Positions 1 to 7,145 of a DNA stretch of 18,923 bases are shown here, one piece after another. The notes under the pieces were generated by a model. The model did no database searches and was not told the origin of the DNA. It saw nothing but the letters and a program-made list of their open reading frames with translations. Source of the DNA: DASQVO01 sp035640715 (GTDB lineage: Bacteria > Actinomycetota > Actinomycetes > Streptosporangiales > Streptosporangiaceae); the NCBI GenBank assembly GCA_035640715.1, contig DASQVO010000398.1, forward strand, positions 1 through 18,923. The letters run 5' to 3'. Position 1 is the stretch's first letter. Each line of letters opens with the position of its first letter. The position numbers were made by a program, and so were the translations under genes.

Positions 1-1
1 C

Positions 2-784
2 CTGACCTCGCGTGACAAGATCAATAACATGCTGCGCGGCGTGCTCGACGACGCGTCCGGCAAGTGGGGCATCCGGGTCACCCGGGTGGAGATCAAGGCG
101 ATCGACCCGCCGAAGAGCGTCGTGGACGCGATGGAGAAGCAGATGCGGGCCGAGCGGGAGAAGCGCGCCGCGATCCTCAACGCCGAGGGTGTCAAGCAGT
201 CGAAGATCCTCACCGCCGAAGGCGAGAAGCAGAGCAACATCCTCACGGCGGAAGGCGCGAAGCAGTCCGCCATCCTGCGCGCTGAGGGCCAGGCCCAGGC
301 CGTTGACGCGGTCTTCCAGGCTGTCCACCGCAACGATCCGGACCCGAAGCTGCTCGCCTATCAGTACCTGCAGATGCTTCCGCAGCTCGCGCAGGGCCAG
401 GGCAGCACGTTCTGGGTGATCCCGAGCGAGGTGACCTCCGCCCTCAAGGCCGTCACATCCGCCTTTGCTGACTCCGGCGGCGCCGGCAAGACGAGTGCCA
501 GCACGGCCAGCCCAGACGCGGACGCCGTGGCGGCCGCGCAGCCGGCTTCCCCCGTGACGGCCGGGGAGCCGGCTCCCGCCGTGGCCGGCCCGGCGCCGGT
601 GCCCTCCGCCCTGATACCGGGGGCTGGAGACTCCGCGCCGGGGCAGGCGGGTCCCACCGCGGAGCAGCCGGCTCAGTCGCCGGAACAGCCCAGCGTTTCG
701 CTGTCCGATGTGACCAGTGCGGTCAGCGCCGCTCTTGCCGGGACGATACCAGCGAGCGGCTCGCCGCCGGTCAGAACCGGGTAA
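2..784 (+). CDS. SPFH/band 7 (stomatin/prohibitin-like) protein, 5'-truncated
   Basis: The reading frame is open from base 2 with no start in view, so the gene begins upstream. The first visible residues (LTSRDKINNMLRGVLDD, then a WGIRVTRVEIKAIDPP segment) are the conserved end of an SPFH domain. After it comes a charged helical region with four 11-residue repeats of the form ILxAEGxKQSx, the coiled coil typical of stomatin-like proteins. The last 100 or so residues are a low-complexity Ala/Pro/Gly tail. SPFH proteins form oligomeric membrane scaffolds and often work with membrane proteases; the membrane segment would lie in the missing N-terminus. The gene converges on the carboxypeptidase gene and the two overlap by 14 bp (771-784). 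The family call is firm; the specific role is not known. Confidence 0.88.
   Translation: MTSRDKINNMLRGVLDDASGKWGIRVTRVEIKAIDPPKSVVDAMEKQMRAEREKRAAILNAEGVKQSKILTAEGEKQSNILTAEGAKQSAILRAEGQAQAVDAVFQAVHRNDPDPKLLAYQYLQMLPQLAQGQGSTFWVIPSEVTSALKAVTSAFADSGGAGKTSASTASPDADAVAAAQPASPVTAGEPAPAVAGPAPVPSALIPGAGDSAPGQAGPTAEQPAQSPEQPSVSLSDVTSAVSAALAGTIPASGSPPVRTG
173..298 (+). repeat. Four in-frame 11-residue repeats in the SPFH coiled coil
   Basis: The translation shows the repeating pattern ILxAEGxKQSx four times (ILNAEGVKQSK, ILTAEGEKQSN, ILTAEGAKQSA, ILRAEGQAQA). An 11-residue period fits a right-handed or hendecad coiled coil, as known for SPFH proteins. It is a protein repeat, not a mobile DNA element. 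Confidence 0.8.
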
Positions 785-2075
785 GGATCCAGCGCAGCGA
801 CGGCGGCGGTACGGCCTGGCTGGCCGTGAGGGTGATGTGGCTGACCTCGCTGCCGGCCGTGATGGTTGCCCGGGCGACGGGCTGGCCCCGGCTGATGCTG
901 CGCCCGAGGGGAAGGGGTGTCACGGTGATCGTGACCGGGGTACCGGGCCAGGCGGTCACACTGGCCCCGGTGGCTGCGACCGCGGCAGTCCCGGTTGCCC
1001 ACGTGCTGGATACTCTCCCCAGGACGGCGCCGGGCCTGACGACCACGACGTGCTCCGGGCCGGCGCTGACGCTGCCGAGGAGGTTCCGGGAGGCGGAGAT
1101 CGCCCCGGCCAGCTCACTGGACTGGCCAGGGGTGGCCTGCACGCCCAGCACGACGCCGACGATCGTGACCTGGCTGCCCGCGATCGTCCGGATGGCCGCG
1201 AACGCCAGGCAGCCACCGGCCTGCGGGCTCGAGCCGGTCTTGACGCCCACGATTCCGTCGTGCCCGAGACTGTAATTGACGTTGTAGACCATGCCCGCGA
1301 CCGGCAGCGTTGCCTGCGGCATGGCCACGATCTGGCGGAAGGCCGCGATCTGCAGCGCGCGCAGCGTGAGGCGGAACTGGTCGCTGGCAGTGCTCACCGT
1401 GGCCGGGTCATTCCCGCTTGCGTCCGCGTACCGGGTGGCGTGCAGCCCGAGCAAGCGTGCCTGGGCATTCATTTTCGCCACGAATGCCGGTACCGAGCCG
1501 GCGTCCCAGCCGGCCAGCATGGTGGCGATGTTGTTCCCGGAGGGGAGGAGCATCGCCTCGAGCGCCTGACGCTCGGTCAACTGCTCCCCGGGAGCCACCT
1601 TGACGACCGACTGCCCCTGCCGCTCGTCGCTGGTATAGGTGGCCATGTCGGTTCTGGTCACGGTGATGGCCGGCCCGGATCCGCCCGCCGGCAGCGGGTG
1701 GTCACGAAGCACCAGGTACGCGGTCATGATCTTGGCCAGGCTCGCGATGGGCAGCGGCTGGCCGCTGCCGTGCGTGCCCAGCAGGCCGGCTCCGGGCACG
1801 CCGATGGCTGCCTCCGCCTGGCGCGGCCAGTTGGGGCGGGGCGGGATGCCGGGCACCGTGCGCACCACCGCGGCCGAGGGCGTCAGGGTCATCGTGGGGA
1901 CTGGGCGCAACAGCTCTACCGCCACCCAGGCCACCGCGACGGCAGCGACGGCAGCGCTGAAGATCAGCAACCATGGCCATAGCCGCCGACGGCCGGCAGC
2001 CCCGGGCCGGAACGCTGCCCGGGGCCGCCGGCTCCTATGGCTCATGGCCCGCGGCCGGAATCCCTTGCGGCGCAT
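771..2075 (-). CDS. Membrane-anchored D-alanyl-D-alanine carboxypeptidase (peptidase S11, low-molecular-weight PBP)
   Basis: A 434-residue protein with all three penicillin-binding motifs in order: SLAK at 112-115 (nucleophile Ser112, Lys115), SGN at 179-181 and KTG at 279-281. A basic N-terminus is followed by one hydrophobic segment at about 32-56, so the enzyme is probably tethered with its catalytic domain outside. Family members remove the terminal D-Ala from peptidoglycan pentapeptides and so limit cross-linking. The region after about residue 330 is a variable C-terminal domain. ATG 2075 is used as the start, although its Shine-Dalgarno is weak and an in-frame ATG lies 10 codons later. 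The last codons overlap the convergent SPFH gene. The substrate is inferred from the family. Confidence 0.9.
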   Translation of the reverse strand: MRRKGFRPRAMSHRSRRPRAAFRPGAAGRRRLWPWLLIFSAAVAAVAVAWVAVELLRPVPTMTLTPSAAVVRTVPGIPPRPNWPRQAEAAIGVPGAGLLGTHGSGQPLPIASLAKIMTAYLVLRDHPLPAGGSGPAITVTRTDMATYTSDERQGQSVVKVAPGEQLTERQALEAMLLPSGNNIATMLAGWDAGSVPAFVAKMNAQARLLGLHATRYADASGNDPATVSTASDQFRLTLRALQIAAFRQIVAMPQATLPVAGMVYNVNYSLGHDGIVGVKTGSSPQAGGCLAFAAIRTIAGSQVTIVGVVLGVQATPGQSSELAGAISASRNLLGSVSAGPEHVVVVRPGAVLGRVSSTWATGTAAVAATGASVTAWPGTPVTITVTPLPLGRSISRGQPVARATITAGSEVSHITLTASQAVPPPSLRWILTRF

Positions 2076-2205
2076 AGCACACCACCAGAACGATTCGCCA
2101 CCCTGTCCCGCACGGCCCGAAAATCCCCGCCAGGAGCTGGAGCAGCTTAACGGAAAGTAATGGTAATGCTACCGACAGTGCGGGAAGCTGAGTTCAGCCG
2201 GCCCT

Positions 2206-2231
2206 TTCACGATCGCGCCTCTTCACGATCG
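2206..2231. repeat. Short direct repeat in the dacA-like/menA intergenic region
   Basis: The 10-mer TTCACGATCG occurs at 2206-2215 and again at 2222-2231, a 16-bp period, within the 208-bp gap at 2076-2283. It could be an operator or chance. I see no gene or clear terminator in this gap. Confidence 0.35.
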
Positions 2232-2283
2232 GGTTGCCAGGCCCACACAGACAGGCCAACACAGATCTGCGGGCCGGCAGACG

Positions 2284-3156
2284 TCAGGGGCGGATGGCGA
2301 GGCCGATGGCGAGGGCGGCGCCAAACGCCAGCTGCAGGCGGCCGGTCTGGCCGAGGACCTTGATCAGCGCGGGTCCCGCCGCGCCGGAACGCACGGCCCG
2401 GGCCGGGCCCCGGGCCAGTGGCAGCATGGCGACGGTGAGCGCGGCAAGCGGGCGCGCCGGGGTAATGGCCAGGGCGATGGCGAAAGGGACGAGGAGGCAC
2501 GCCAGGTAGGCTCCGCGGCTGCGCGGGTCGCCGAGAACCACGGCGAGCGTGCGCTTACCCACCTCGGCATCGGAGCGGATGTCCCGCAGGTTGTTGATCA
2601 TCAAAAGGGCACAGGACAGCAGCCCGGCCGGCACCGCGGCGATCAGGCCCAGCCAGCTCAGCTCGGACATCTGCACGTAGGCCGTGCCCGCGACCGCGGC
2701 GAGCCCGAAGAACGTGAACACGGCGACCTCGCCGAGGCCGTGGTACCCGTAGGGGTGACGGCCGCCGGTGTAGAACCAGGCGGCGGCGACCGCGGCGGCG
2801 CCCACGAGGATGAGCCACAACGAGGTCACCAGCGCGAGGACGAGGCCGGCCACGCACGCGCAGAAAAAGCAGCCGAACGCTGCGGCGAGCACCTGGCGGG
2901 GAGGTGCGAGCCCGGCCGCGACAAGCCTGGTCGGCCCGACACGGCGATCGTCCGAGCCGCGGATGCCGTCGCTGAAGTCATTGGCGTAATTGACGCCGAT
3001 CTGCAGGGCGAGCGCCACGATCAGCGCGAGCGCGGCGCGCCAGGCGGAGAACTTGCCGTAGCCGGCCGCGACACCGGTACCGATGATCACGGGGACGACC
3101 GCGGCCGGCAGTGTCCTCGGCCGCGTGCCCGCTAGCCAGTCTCGCGGCTGAGCCAA
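2284..3156 (-). CDS. menA: 1,4-dihydroxy-2-naphthoate polyprenyltransferase (MenA, UbiA family)
   Basis: An integral membrane prenyltransferase that attaches the isoprenoid tail to 1,4-dihydroxy-2-naphthoate in menaquinone synthesis. Both Asp-rich motifs of the UbiA family are present. From the chosen start they are NYANDFSDGIRGSDD at about 56-70 and NNLRDIRSDAEVGKRTL at about 188-204, with hydrophobic helices between. The frame stays open to an ATG at 3240, but I chose the TTG at 3154-3156. It has AAGGAG five bases upstream, it gives 290 residues (the usual MenA length), and it starts just before the conserved RDWLAGTRPRTLPAAVVPV region. The upstream 28 codons show no resemblance to MenA. 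No other men genes are in the window. Confidence 0.93.
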   Translation of the reverse strand: MAQPRDWLAGTRPRTLPAAVVPVIIGTGVAAGYGKFSAWRAALALIVALALQIGVNYANDFSDGIRGSDDRRVGPTRLVAAGLAPPRQVLAAAFGCFFCACVAGLVLALVTSLWLILVGAAAVAAAWFYTGGRHPYGYHGLGEVAVFTFFGLAAVAGTAYVQMSELSWLGLIAAVPAGLLSCALLMINNLRDIRSDAEVGKRTLAVVLGDPRSRGAYLACLLVPFAIALAITPARPLAALTVAMLPLARGPARAVRSGAAGPALIKVLGQTGRLQLAFGAALAIGLAIRP

Positions 3157-3161
3157 TTCCG

Positions 3162-3167
3162 CTCCTT
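3162..3167 (-). promoter_or_regulatory. Ribosome binding site that decides the menA TTG start
   Basis: On the minus strand this reads AAGGAG, followed by CGGAA and the TTG at 3156-3154. The spacing is ideal, and no comparable site precedes the ATGs further upstream at 3240 and 3222. Confidence 0.75.
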
Positions 3168-3250
3168 CTGTGCTTCCGCCAGCGGCAGATATCCGCCATG
3201 ACAGGGTGGTACGAGGTGACATGCCCGGTGCAGGACGCATCTTATGCGGG

Positions 3251-3303
3251 CGTGCCGGGCGGCGCGGGCGTGCCGGGCGGCGCGGTCAGCCGGGCGGCGC
3301 GGT
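3251..3303. repeat. GC-rich short tandem repeat, three copies
   Basis: The 14-mer core GCCGGGCGGCGCGG occurs at 3254, 3272 and 3289, with periods of 18 and 17 bp. The third copy covers the last codons and stop of the GNAT gene; the other two lie just past it. It is probably a slippage-generated repeat. No terminator with a T-tract is seen. Confidence 0.7.
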
Positions 3304-3837
3304 GAGCGACGCGTGCAGCCGGACGATCGGGACGCGCACGCCCATGTCCAGATCGCTTCGCGCCCCATCGCCGGCCCATCCGGCGGATTCGAGGAAGTGC
3401 CGCAGTGCGGTGTCGGCTTCCAGCACCCAGGTGGAGACGCGGGTGAATCGGTCCTCGGCGAGCGTGTCGGCGACCGCGTTAAGCAGCCTGCTGCCGTGGC
3501 CGCGCCCGGTCAGGCCCGGCGCGACGCGGAACTCGTAGAGTTCCGCGTCGGTGGCCGGCCAGCGGTCGGCGTCGGTGGCGGGCCCGGCCGAGGCGAATCC
3601 GGCTATGTCCCGATCGGCGACGGCGACCAGGACGCGGTGCTTGCTGGTCGGCGGCTTGGTGATCGCCTCCGCCCAGCGCTCTCGCCACTGGGCCTCGGCG
3701 CCGGAGCTGGTCAGCTCGGTGAGAACCGTATCCGGGACGACCCCGGCGTAGCCGCGGCGCCAGCACGATACCTGGATGCGGGCCAGGTCGGTGGTGTCGG
3801 AAGCGCGCGCGGCGCGGACAAAATCCTGGGCGGTCAC
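3286..3837 (-). CDS. GNAT family N-acetyltransferase
   Basis: A 183-residue single-domain GNAT protein. The acetyl-CoA binding motif A is clear: YEFRVAPGLTGRGHGSRLL at 101-119, with the R/GxGxG/S loop at 111-116. It is followed by the typical ALRHFLESAGW segment of the C-terminal motif. The family transfers an acetyl group from acetyl-CoA to an amine; the substrate here cannot be read from sequence. The start is GTG 3837, whose bases overlap the ilvD stop as GTGA, so the gene is very likely translated by coupling with ilvD. No functional link to branched-chain amino acid synthesis is evident. Confidence 0.88.
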   Translation of the reverse strand: MTAQDFVRAARASDTTDLARIQVSCWRRGYAGVVPDTVLTELTSSGAEAQWRERWAEAITKPPTSKHRVLVAVADRDIAGFASAGPATDADRWPATDAELYEFRVAPGLTGRGHGSRLLNAVADTLAEDRFTRVSTWVLEADTALRHFLESAGWAGDGARSDLDMGVRVPIVRLHASLTAPPG

Positions 3838-5717
3838 CGGTCCTCGAAGGACCGGTCGCCGAGCAGGCTGATGTCACGAGCCGCGCCCGCGGAGGCGGAT
3901 GTCGCCATCGCCGCGTAGGCCTGCAGAGCCGCGCTCACCGGCCGGATCCGGTTGGCGGGGCGGTAAGAGCGGAGCCGGGCCAGCAGCCGCTCATGTCGGG
4001 CCGCGAGTTCGGAGTCGGAGATGCCGAGCGCCAGCTCGCGGCGCGGTATGTCGATCGTTATCCGGTCGCCGTCCTCGACCAGCGCGATGACGCCGCCCGC
4101 CGCCGCCTCCGGCGCGATGTGGCAGATGGACAGCCCCGACGTGCCGCCGGAAAAGCGCCCGTCGGTGATCAGCGCGCACGCGCGCCCCAGGCCCTTCCCC
4201 TTGAGGAAGCTGGTGGGGTACAGCATCTCCTGCATGCCGGGACCGCCCCGCGGCCCCTCATAGCGGATCACCACCACGTCACCGGCGCTGACCGCGCCGC
4301 CGAGGATGCCGTCCACAGCTTCTTCCTGGCTCTCGAAGACCCGCGCGGGCCCCTCGAAGCCGAACAGCTCCTCCGGCACACCGGCGGTCTTCACGATCGC
4401 GCCCTCGGGCGCCAGGTTGCCGTTGAGCACGGCCAGCCCGCCGTCGGCGCTGTAGGCGTGCGCCACGTCCCTGATGCAGCCGGCCTCCCGGTCGGTGTCC
4501 AGGCTTTCCCAGCGGGCCGACTGCGAGTACGGCCGGGTGGTCCGGACACCGCCGGGCGCCGCATGGTAGAGCTCGACGGCCTCGTCGCTGACCGAGTCCG
4601 AGCGCAGGTCCCAGGCGTCGAGGAAGTCCCGCAGCGAATCGCTGTGAACCGTGCGGACGGCCGTGCTGAGCAGGCCGGCCCGGTCCAGCTCACCGAGGAT
4701 CGCCGGGATGCCGCCGGCCCGGTGCACGTCCTCCACGTGGTAGCTGCTGTTCGGCGCGACCTTGCACAGGCAGGGCACGCGGCGCGACAGCTCGTCGATC
4801 TCCTTGAGGCCGAAATTCACGCCGGCCTCATGCGCCGCGGCGAGCAGGTGCAAGATCGTGTTCGTCGACCCGCCCATTGCCACGTCCAGTGCCATCGCGT
4901 TCTCGAACGCGTCGCGGTTGGCGATGGCCCTGGGCAGCACGGACTCGTCATTCTCGTCGTAGTAGCGCCGGGTCAGCGCGACGATCGCCGCGCCTGCGCG
5001 CTCGAACAGGCCGCGCCGCGCAGTGTGCGTGGCAAGGGTCGTCCCGTTGCCTGGCAGTGCGAGGCCGATCGCCTCCGTCAGGCAGTTCATCGAGTTGGCG
5101 GTGAACATGCCCGAGCAGGAGCCGCACGTCGGGCAGGCAGACTCCTCCATGTCGAGCAGCTGGGCATCCGACACCGACGGGTCTGCCGACGCGACCATCG
5201 AGTCGATGAGGTCGAGCTTGCGTCCGGCGGTGCCCGGGTGGCTGGCCGCGGCGCCCGCCGGCCGGCCGGCTTCCATCGGGCCACCCGAGACGAAGACAGT
5301 CGGGATGTTCAGCCGCATCGCGGCGATCAGCATGCCGGGCGTGATCTTGTCGCAATTGGAGATGCAGATCAGGGCGTCGGCGCAGTGCGCGTTCACCATG
5401 TATTCGACGGAATCGGCGATCAGTTCCCGGCTGGGCAGCGAGTACAGCATCCCGCCGTGGCCCATGGCGATGCCGTCATCCACCGCGATGGTGTTGAACT
5501 CGCGGGGGACCGCCCCGGCCGCGCGGACCGCCTCGGACACGACCTGGCCGACCTCGCGCAGATGCACGTGGCCCGGGACGAACTCGGTGAAGCTGTTGGC
5601 TACCGCGACGATCGGCCTGCCGATGTCCTCGCGGGCGACGCCCGTGGCGCGCAGCAGGGCGCGCGCCCCCGCCATGTTCCTGCCGTGCGTGACAGTGCGA
5701 GACCGAAGCGGTGGCAT
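3834..5717 (-). CDS. ilvD: Dihydroxy-acid dehydratase (IlvD)
   Basis: A 627-residue enzyme that dehydrates 2,3-dihydroxy-isovalerate and 2,3-dihydroxy-3-methylvalerate to the 2-keto acids that precede valine and isoleucine. It is the long, E. coli-like form. The landmarks are AVDDGIAMGHGGM near 79-90, ISNCDKITPGML at 119-130 (cluster ligand Cys122, then Asp123-Lys124), CPTCGSCSGMFTANSMNCL from 195 (Cys195/198/201), and the GRFSGGTSG region near the C-terminus. This form usually carries an oxygen-sensitive iron-sulfur cluster. It starts at ATG 5717 behind GAGAGGA; a stop lies in frame just upstream. It leads a two-gene unit with the GNAT gene. ilvB, ilvN and ilvC are not nearby. Confidence 0.97.
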   Translation of the reverse strand: MPPLRSRTVTHGRNMAGARALLRATGVAREDIGRPIVAVANSFTEFVPGHVHLREVGQVVSEAVRAAGAVPREFNTIAVDDGIAMGHGGMLYSLPSRELIADSVEYMVNAHCADALICISNCDKITPGMLIAAMRLNIPTVFVSGGPMEAGRPAGAAASHPGTAGRKLDLIDSMVASADPSVSDAQLLDMEESACPTCGSCSGMFTANSMNCLTEAIGLALPGNGTTLATHTARRGLFERAGAAIVALTRRYYDENDESVLPRAIANRDAFENAMALDVAMGGSTNTILHLLAAAHEAGVNFGLKEIDELSRRVPCLCKVAPNSSYHVEDVHRAGGIPAILGELDRAGLLSTAVRTVHSDSLRDFLDAWDLRSDSVSDEAVELYHAAPGGVRTTRPYSQSARWESLDTDREAGCIRDVAHAYSADGGLAVLNGNLAPEGAIVKTAGVPEELFGFEGPARVFESQEEAVDGILGGAVSAGDVVVIRYEGPRGGPGMQEMLYPTSFLKGKGLGRACALITDGRFSGGTSGLSICHIAPEAAAGGVIALVEDGDRITIDIPRRELALGISDSELAARHERLLARLRSYRPANRIRPVSAALQAYAAMATSASAGAARDISLLGDRSFEDR

Positions 5718-5791
5718 GATGACCGGGTCCTCTCAGAATTCAGGTGAGGAACGTCACGAAGGCCTGCTACCAGGTCTTCTGTGTAACGCTC

Positions 5792-6994
5792 TCAGGCTAC
5801 CGGAGTGCGGTAGGAGGCACCGGTGAGCGGCAGTACCCGGGCCGCGGCGGCGTAGATCCGCTCGATCTCGGCCGGCCCCAGCTTCGGCCGGTCCTTCATG
5901 GCGGCGTTCCGCCGTAGGTACTTGCGCAGCCTGCCGCCGCTGAACACGTCGACGTCCCTGATCGTCGCCACGGTCCAGGGGATCTGCGGGCCGTAGACCG
6001 CCATCGCGGGCCGTACGTAAACCTCGGTGCCGAGCTCGGCGGCGAGCTGGTCGCTGGCCTGCTTCGCCTCCCACCGCGCGTGCTCCAGCCGGTCCTTCTT
6101 GCTGAACGGCCCGTGCCAGAGCTGCCTGGCGTTCTTGGTGCGGACGGGAAGCCGCTTGTCCCAGGACTCGGAGTCGATCGCGTACACGCCCGTCGGCCCG
6201 ACGACGAAGTGGTCGATGAACTCCCGGCTCCCCGGGATGGGACGGGAGTGCAGCGCGCGGTAGCCGGCCCGCTCCATGTGCGCGAGCTGGCGCTGTGTGT
6301 GCTTCTGGGCGCCGGTCAGGCGGACGCCGGGCGGCATCGAGGCGGTGGTCCTCGACCGGTAGATAGCGTCGGCGATGCCCGCGAGCACCGCGGCGGTCAG
6401 GCCGGCCCGCCAGGTGAATATGAACGTGAACACACACCCGGCCACGATCGCGATTCCCGCGCGCCGCTTCCAGATCTGCATCCTGGCGTCGGCGGCGAGG
6501 TCAGCAAGGCGCAGCCGGCGGACGATGTGCTCCGGCATGCCGGGGGGATGCTGCTGTGATGGCGGGCCATCGGGACCGGCCGCCTGTCCCGGAACGAACA
6601 CCGGCGTGACACCTTCACGGGCGGCGTCGTCAGGGCCGGAGTCTGCCGGGCCCGGCCCGGGAGGCGCGGCCTGCCTGCCGGCCTTGCGAGGCTCGTCACG
6701 GCCTTTGCCGACGGGGCCGGGATCCCAGATCGGCCTGTCGCCTTCCTGCAGGGGCCCGGCGCCGAGGGGCCCGTGGCTGGGCAGGCTCGTATCCGCAGGG
6801 GCGGGCGCGGGGCCCGGCGTTGCCGCCTGCGGCCCAGCGCCGAGAGGCCCGTAAGTGGGCAGGCTGGTATCCGCGGCAGCAGGATCGGCGCCCGGCGTTG
6901 CCGCGGCAGGTGCGTGTGGCGGGCGTGCGCCGTCGCGCCCCTGCGCGGTCGGCGGGGCCGATGACTTGTGGCTTTTCCTTCTGGGCCAAGTCAT
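5792..6994 (-). CDS. Membrane-anchored NERD (nuclease-related) domain protein with Pro-rich N-terminus
   Basis: From ATG 6994 the protein has 400 residues in three parts. Residues about 20-155 are a Pro/Ala/Gly-rich disordered region containing a near-perfect 15-residue duplication. Two hydrophobic segments follow at about 179-194 and 198-212. The C-terminal NERD-like domain has GAQKHTQRQLAHMERAGY, then FIDHFVVGPTGVYAIDSESWD and a Gln/Glu-rich helix. NERD domains are related to the restriction-endonuclease fold; the usual DxK is here IDSES, so activity is uncertain. The frame is open to ATG 7057, but a promoter-like pair (7036-7064) lies inside that extension, so I prefer 6994. The Shine-Dalgarno is weak for both. 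Role unknown. Confidence 0.78.
   Translation of the reverse strand: MTWPRRKSHKSSAPPTAQGRDGARPPHAPAAATPGADPAAADTSLPTYGPLGAGPQAATPGPAPAPADTSLPSHGPLGAGPLQEGDRPIWDPGPVGKGRDEPRKAGRQAAPPGPGPADSGPDDAAREGVTPVFVPGQAAGPDGPPSQQHPPGMPEHIVRRLRLADLAADARMQIWKRRAGIAIVAGCVFTFIFTWRAGLTAAVLAGIADAIYRSRTTASMPPGVRLTGAQKHTQRQLAHMERAGYRALHSRPIPGSREFIDHFVVGPTGVYAIDSESWDKRLPVRTKNARQLWHGPFSKKDRLEHARWEAKQASDQLAAELGTEVYVRPAMAVYGPQIPWTVATIRDVDVFSGGRLRKYLRRNAAMKDRPKLGPAEIERIYAAAARVLPLTGASYRTPVA
6752..6874 (-). repeat. Duplicated 15-residue unit in the NERD protein Pro-rich region
   Basis: ADTSLPTYGPLGAGP is encoded at 6830-6874 and ADTSLPSHGPLGAGP at 6752-6796, a 78-bp period. The duplication is within the coding frame and matches at protein and DNA level. 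Confidence 0.8.
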
Positions 6995-7035
6995 CTGTTC
7001 CACGTGTTCAGCGTAACTGACTAAGGGTGAAACGC

Positions 7036-7064
7036 ATAGTAGCCACCAGTTGGCCATTTGTCTT
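7036..7064 (-). promoter_or_regulatory. Candidate promoter of the NERD gene
   Basis: On the minus strand AAGACA (7064-7059) and TACTAT (7041-7036) are separated by 17 bp. This gives a fair match to a vegetative actinobacterial promoter and would place transcription start near 7030, downstream of the ATG at 7057. Inferred from pattern only. Confidence 0.35.
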
Positions 7065-7130
7065 CGTGCCGGGAGTGACCTGCGGTGGGGCGAGGTGTGA
7101 AATCATTTCCGGCCGGCCGGCCGGGCCGGT

Positions 7131-7145
7131 CTACTATTTAGTAGC
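7131..7145 (+). promoter_or_regulatory. Palindromic -10 element abutting the amidase start (leaderless)
   Basis: CTACTATTTAGTAG (7131-7144) is a perfect inverted repeat, CTACTA-TT-TAGTAG. The TACTAT at 7132-7137 looks like a -10 hexamer, and its expected start point is at or next to the A of the ATG at 7146. There is no Shine-Dalgarno before this ATG. Together these suggest a leaderless transcript, with a possible operator overlapping the -10. No good -35 is visible in the GGCC-rich stretch upstream. Confidence 0.5.

Noticed and set aside
717..1982. Long plus-strand ORF (421 codons) opposite the carboxypeptidase gene
   Set aside because: Low-complexity Gly/Arg/Asp-rich translation with no family resemblance. 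It is the antisense shadow of a gene with all three PBP motifs.
3993..5747. 584-codon plus-strand ORF opposite ilvD
   Set aside because: It mirrors ilvD codon structure. The translation is Arg/Ala/Gly/Val/Asp-rich with no domain; ilvD on the other strand is unmistakable.
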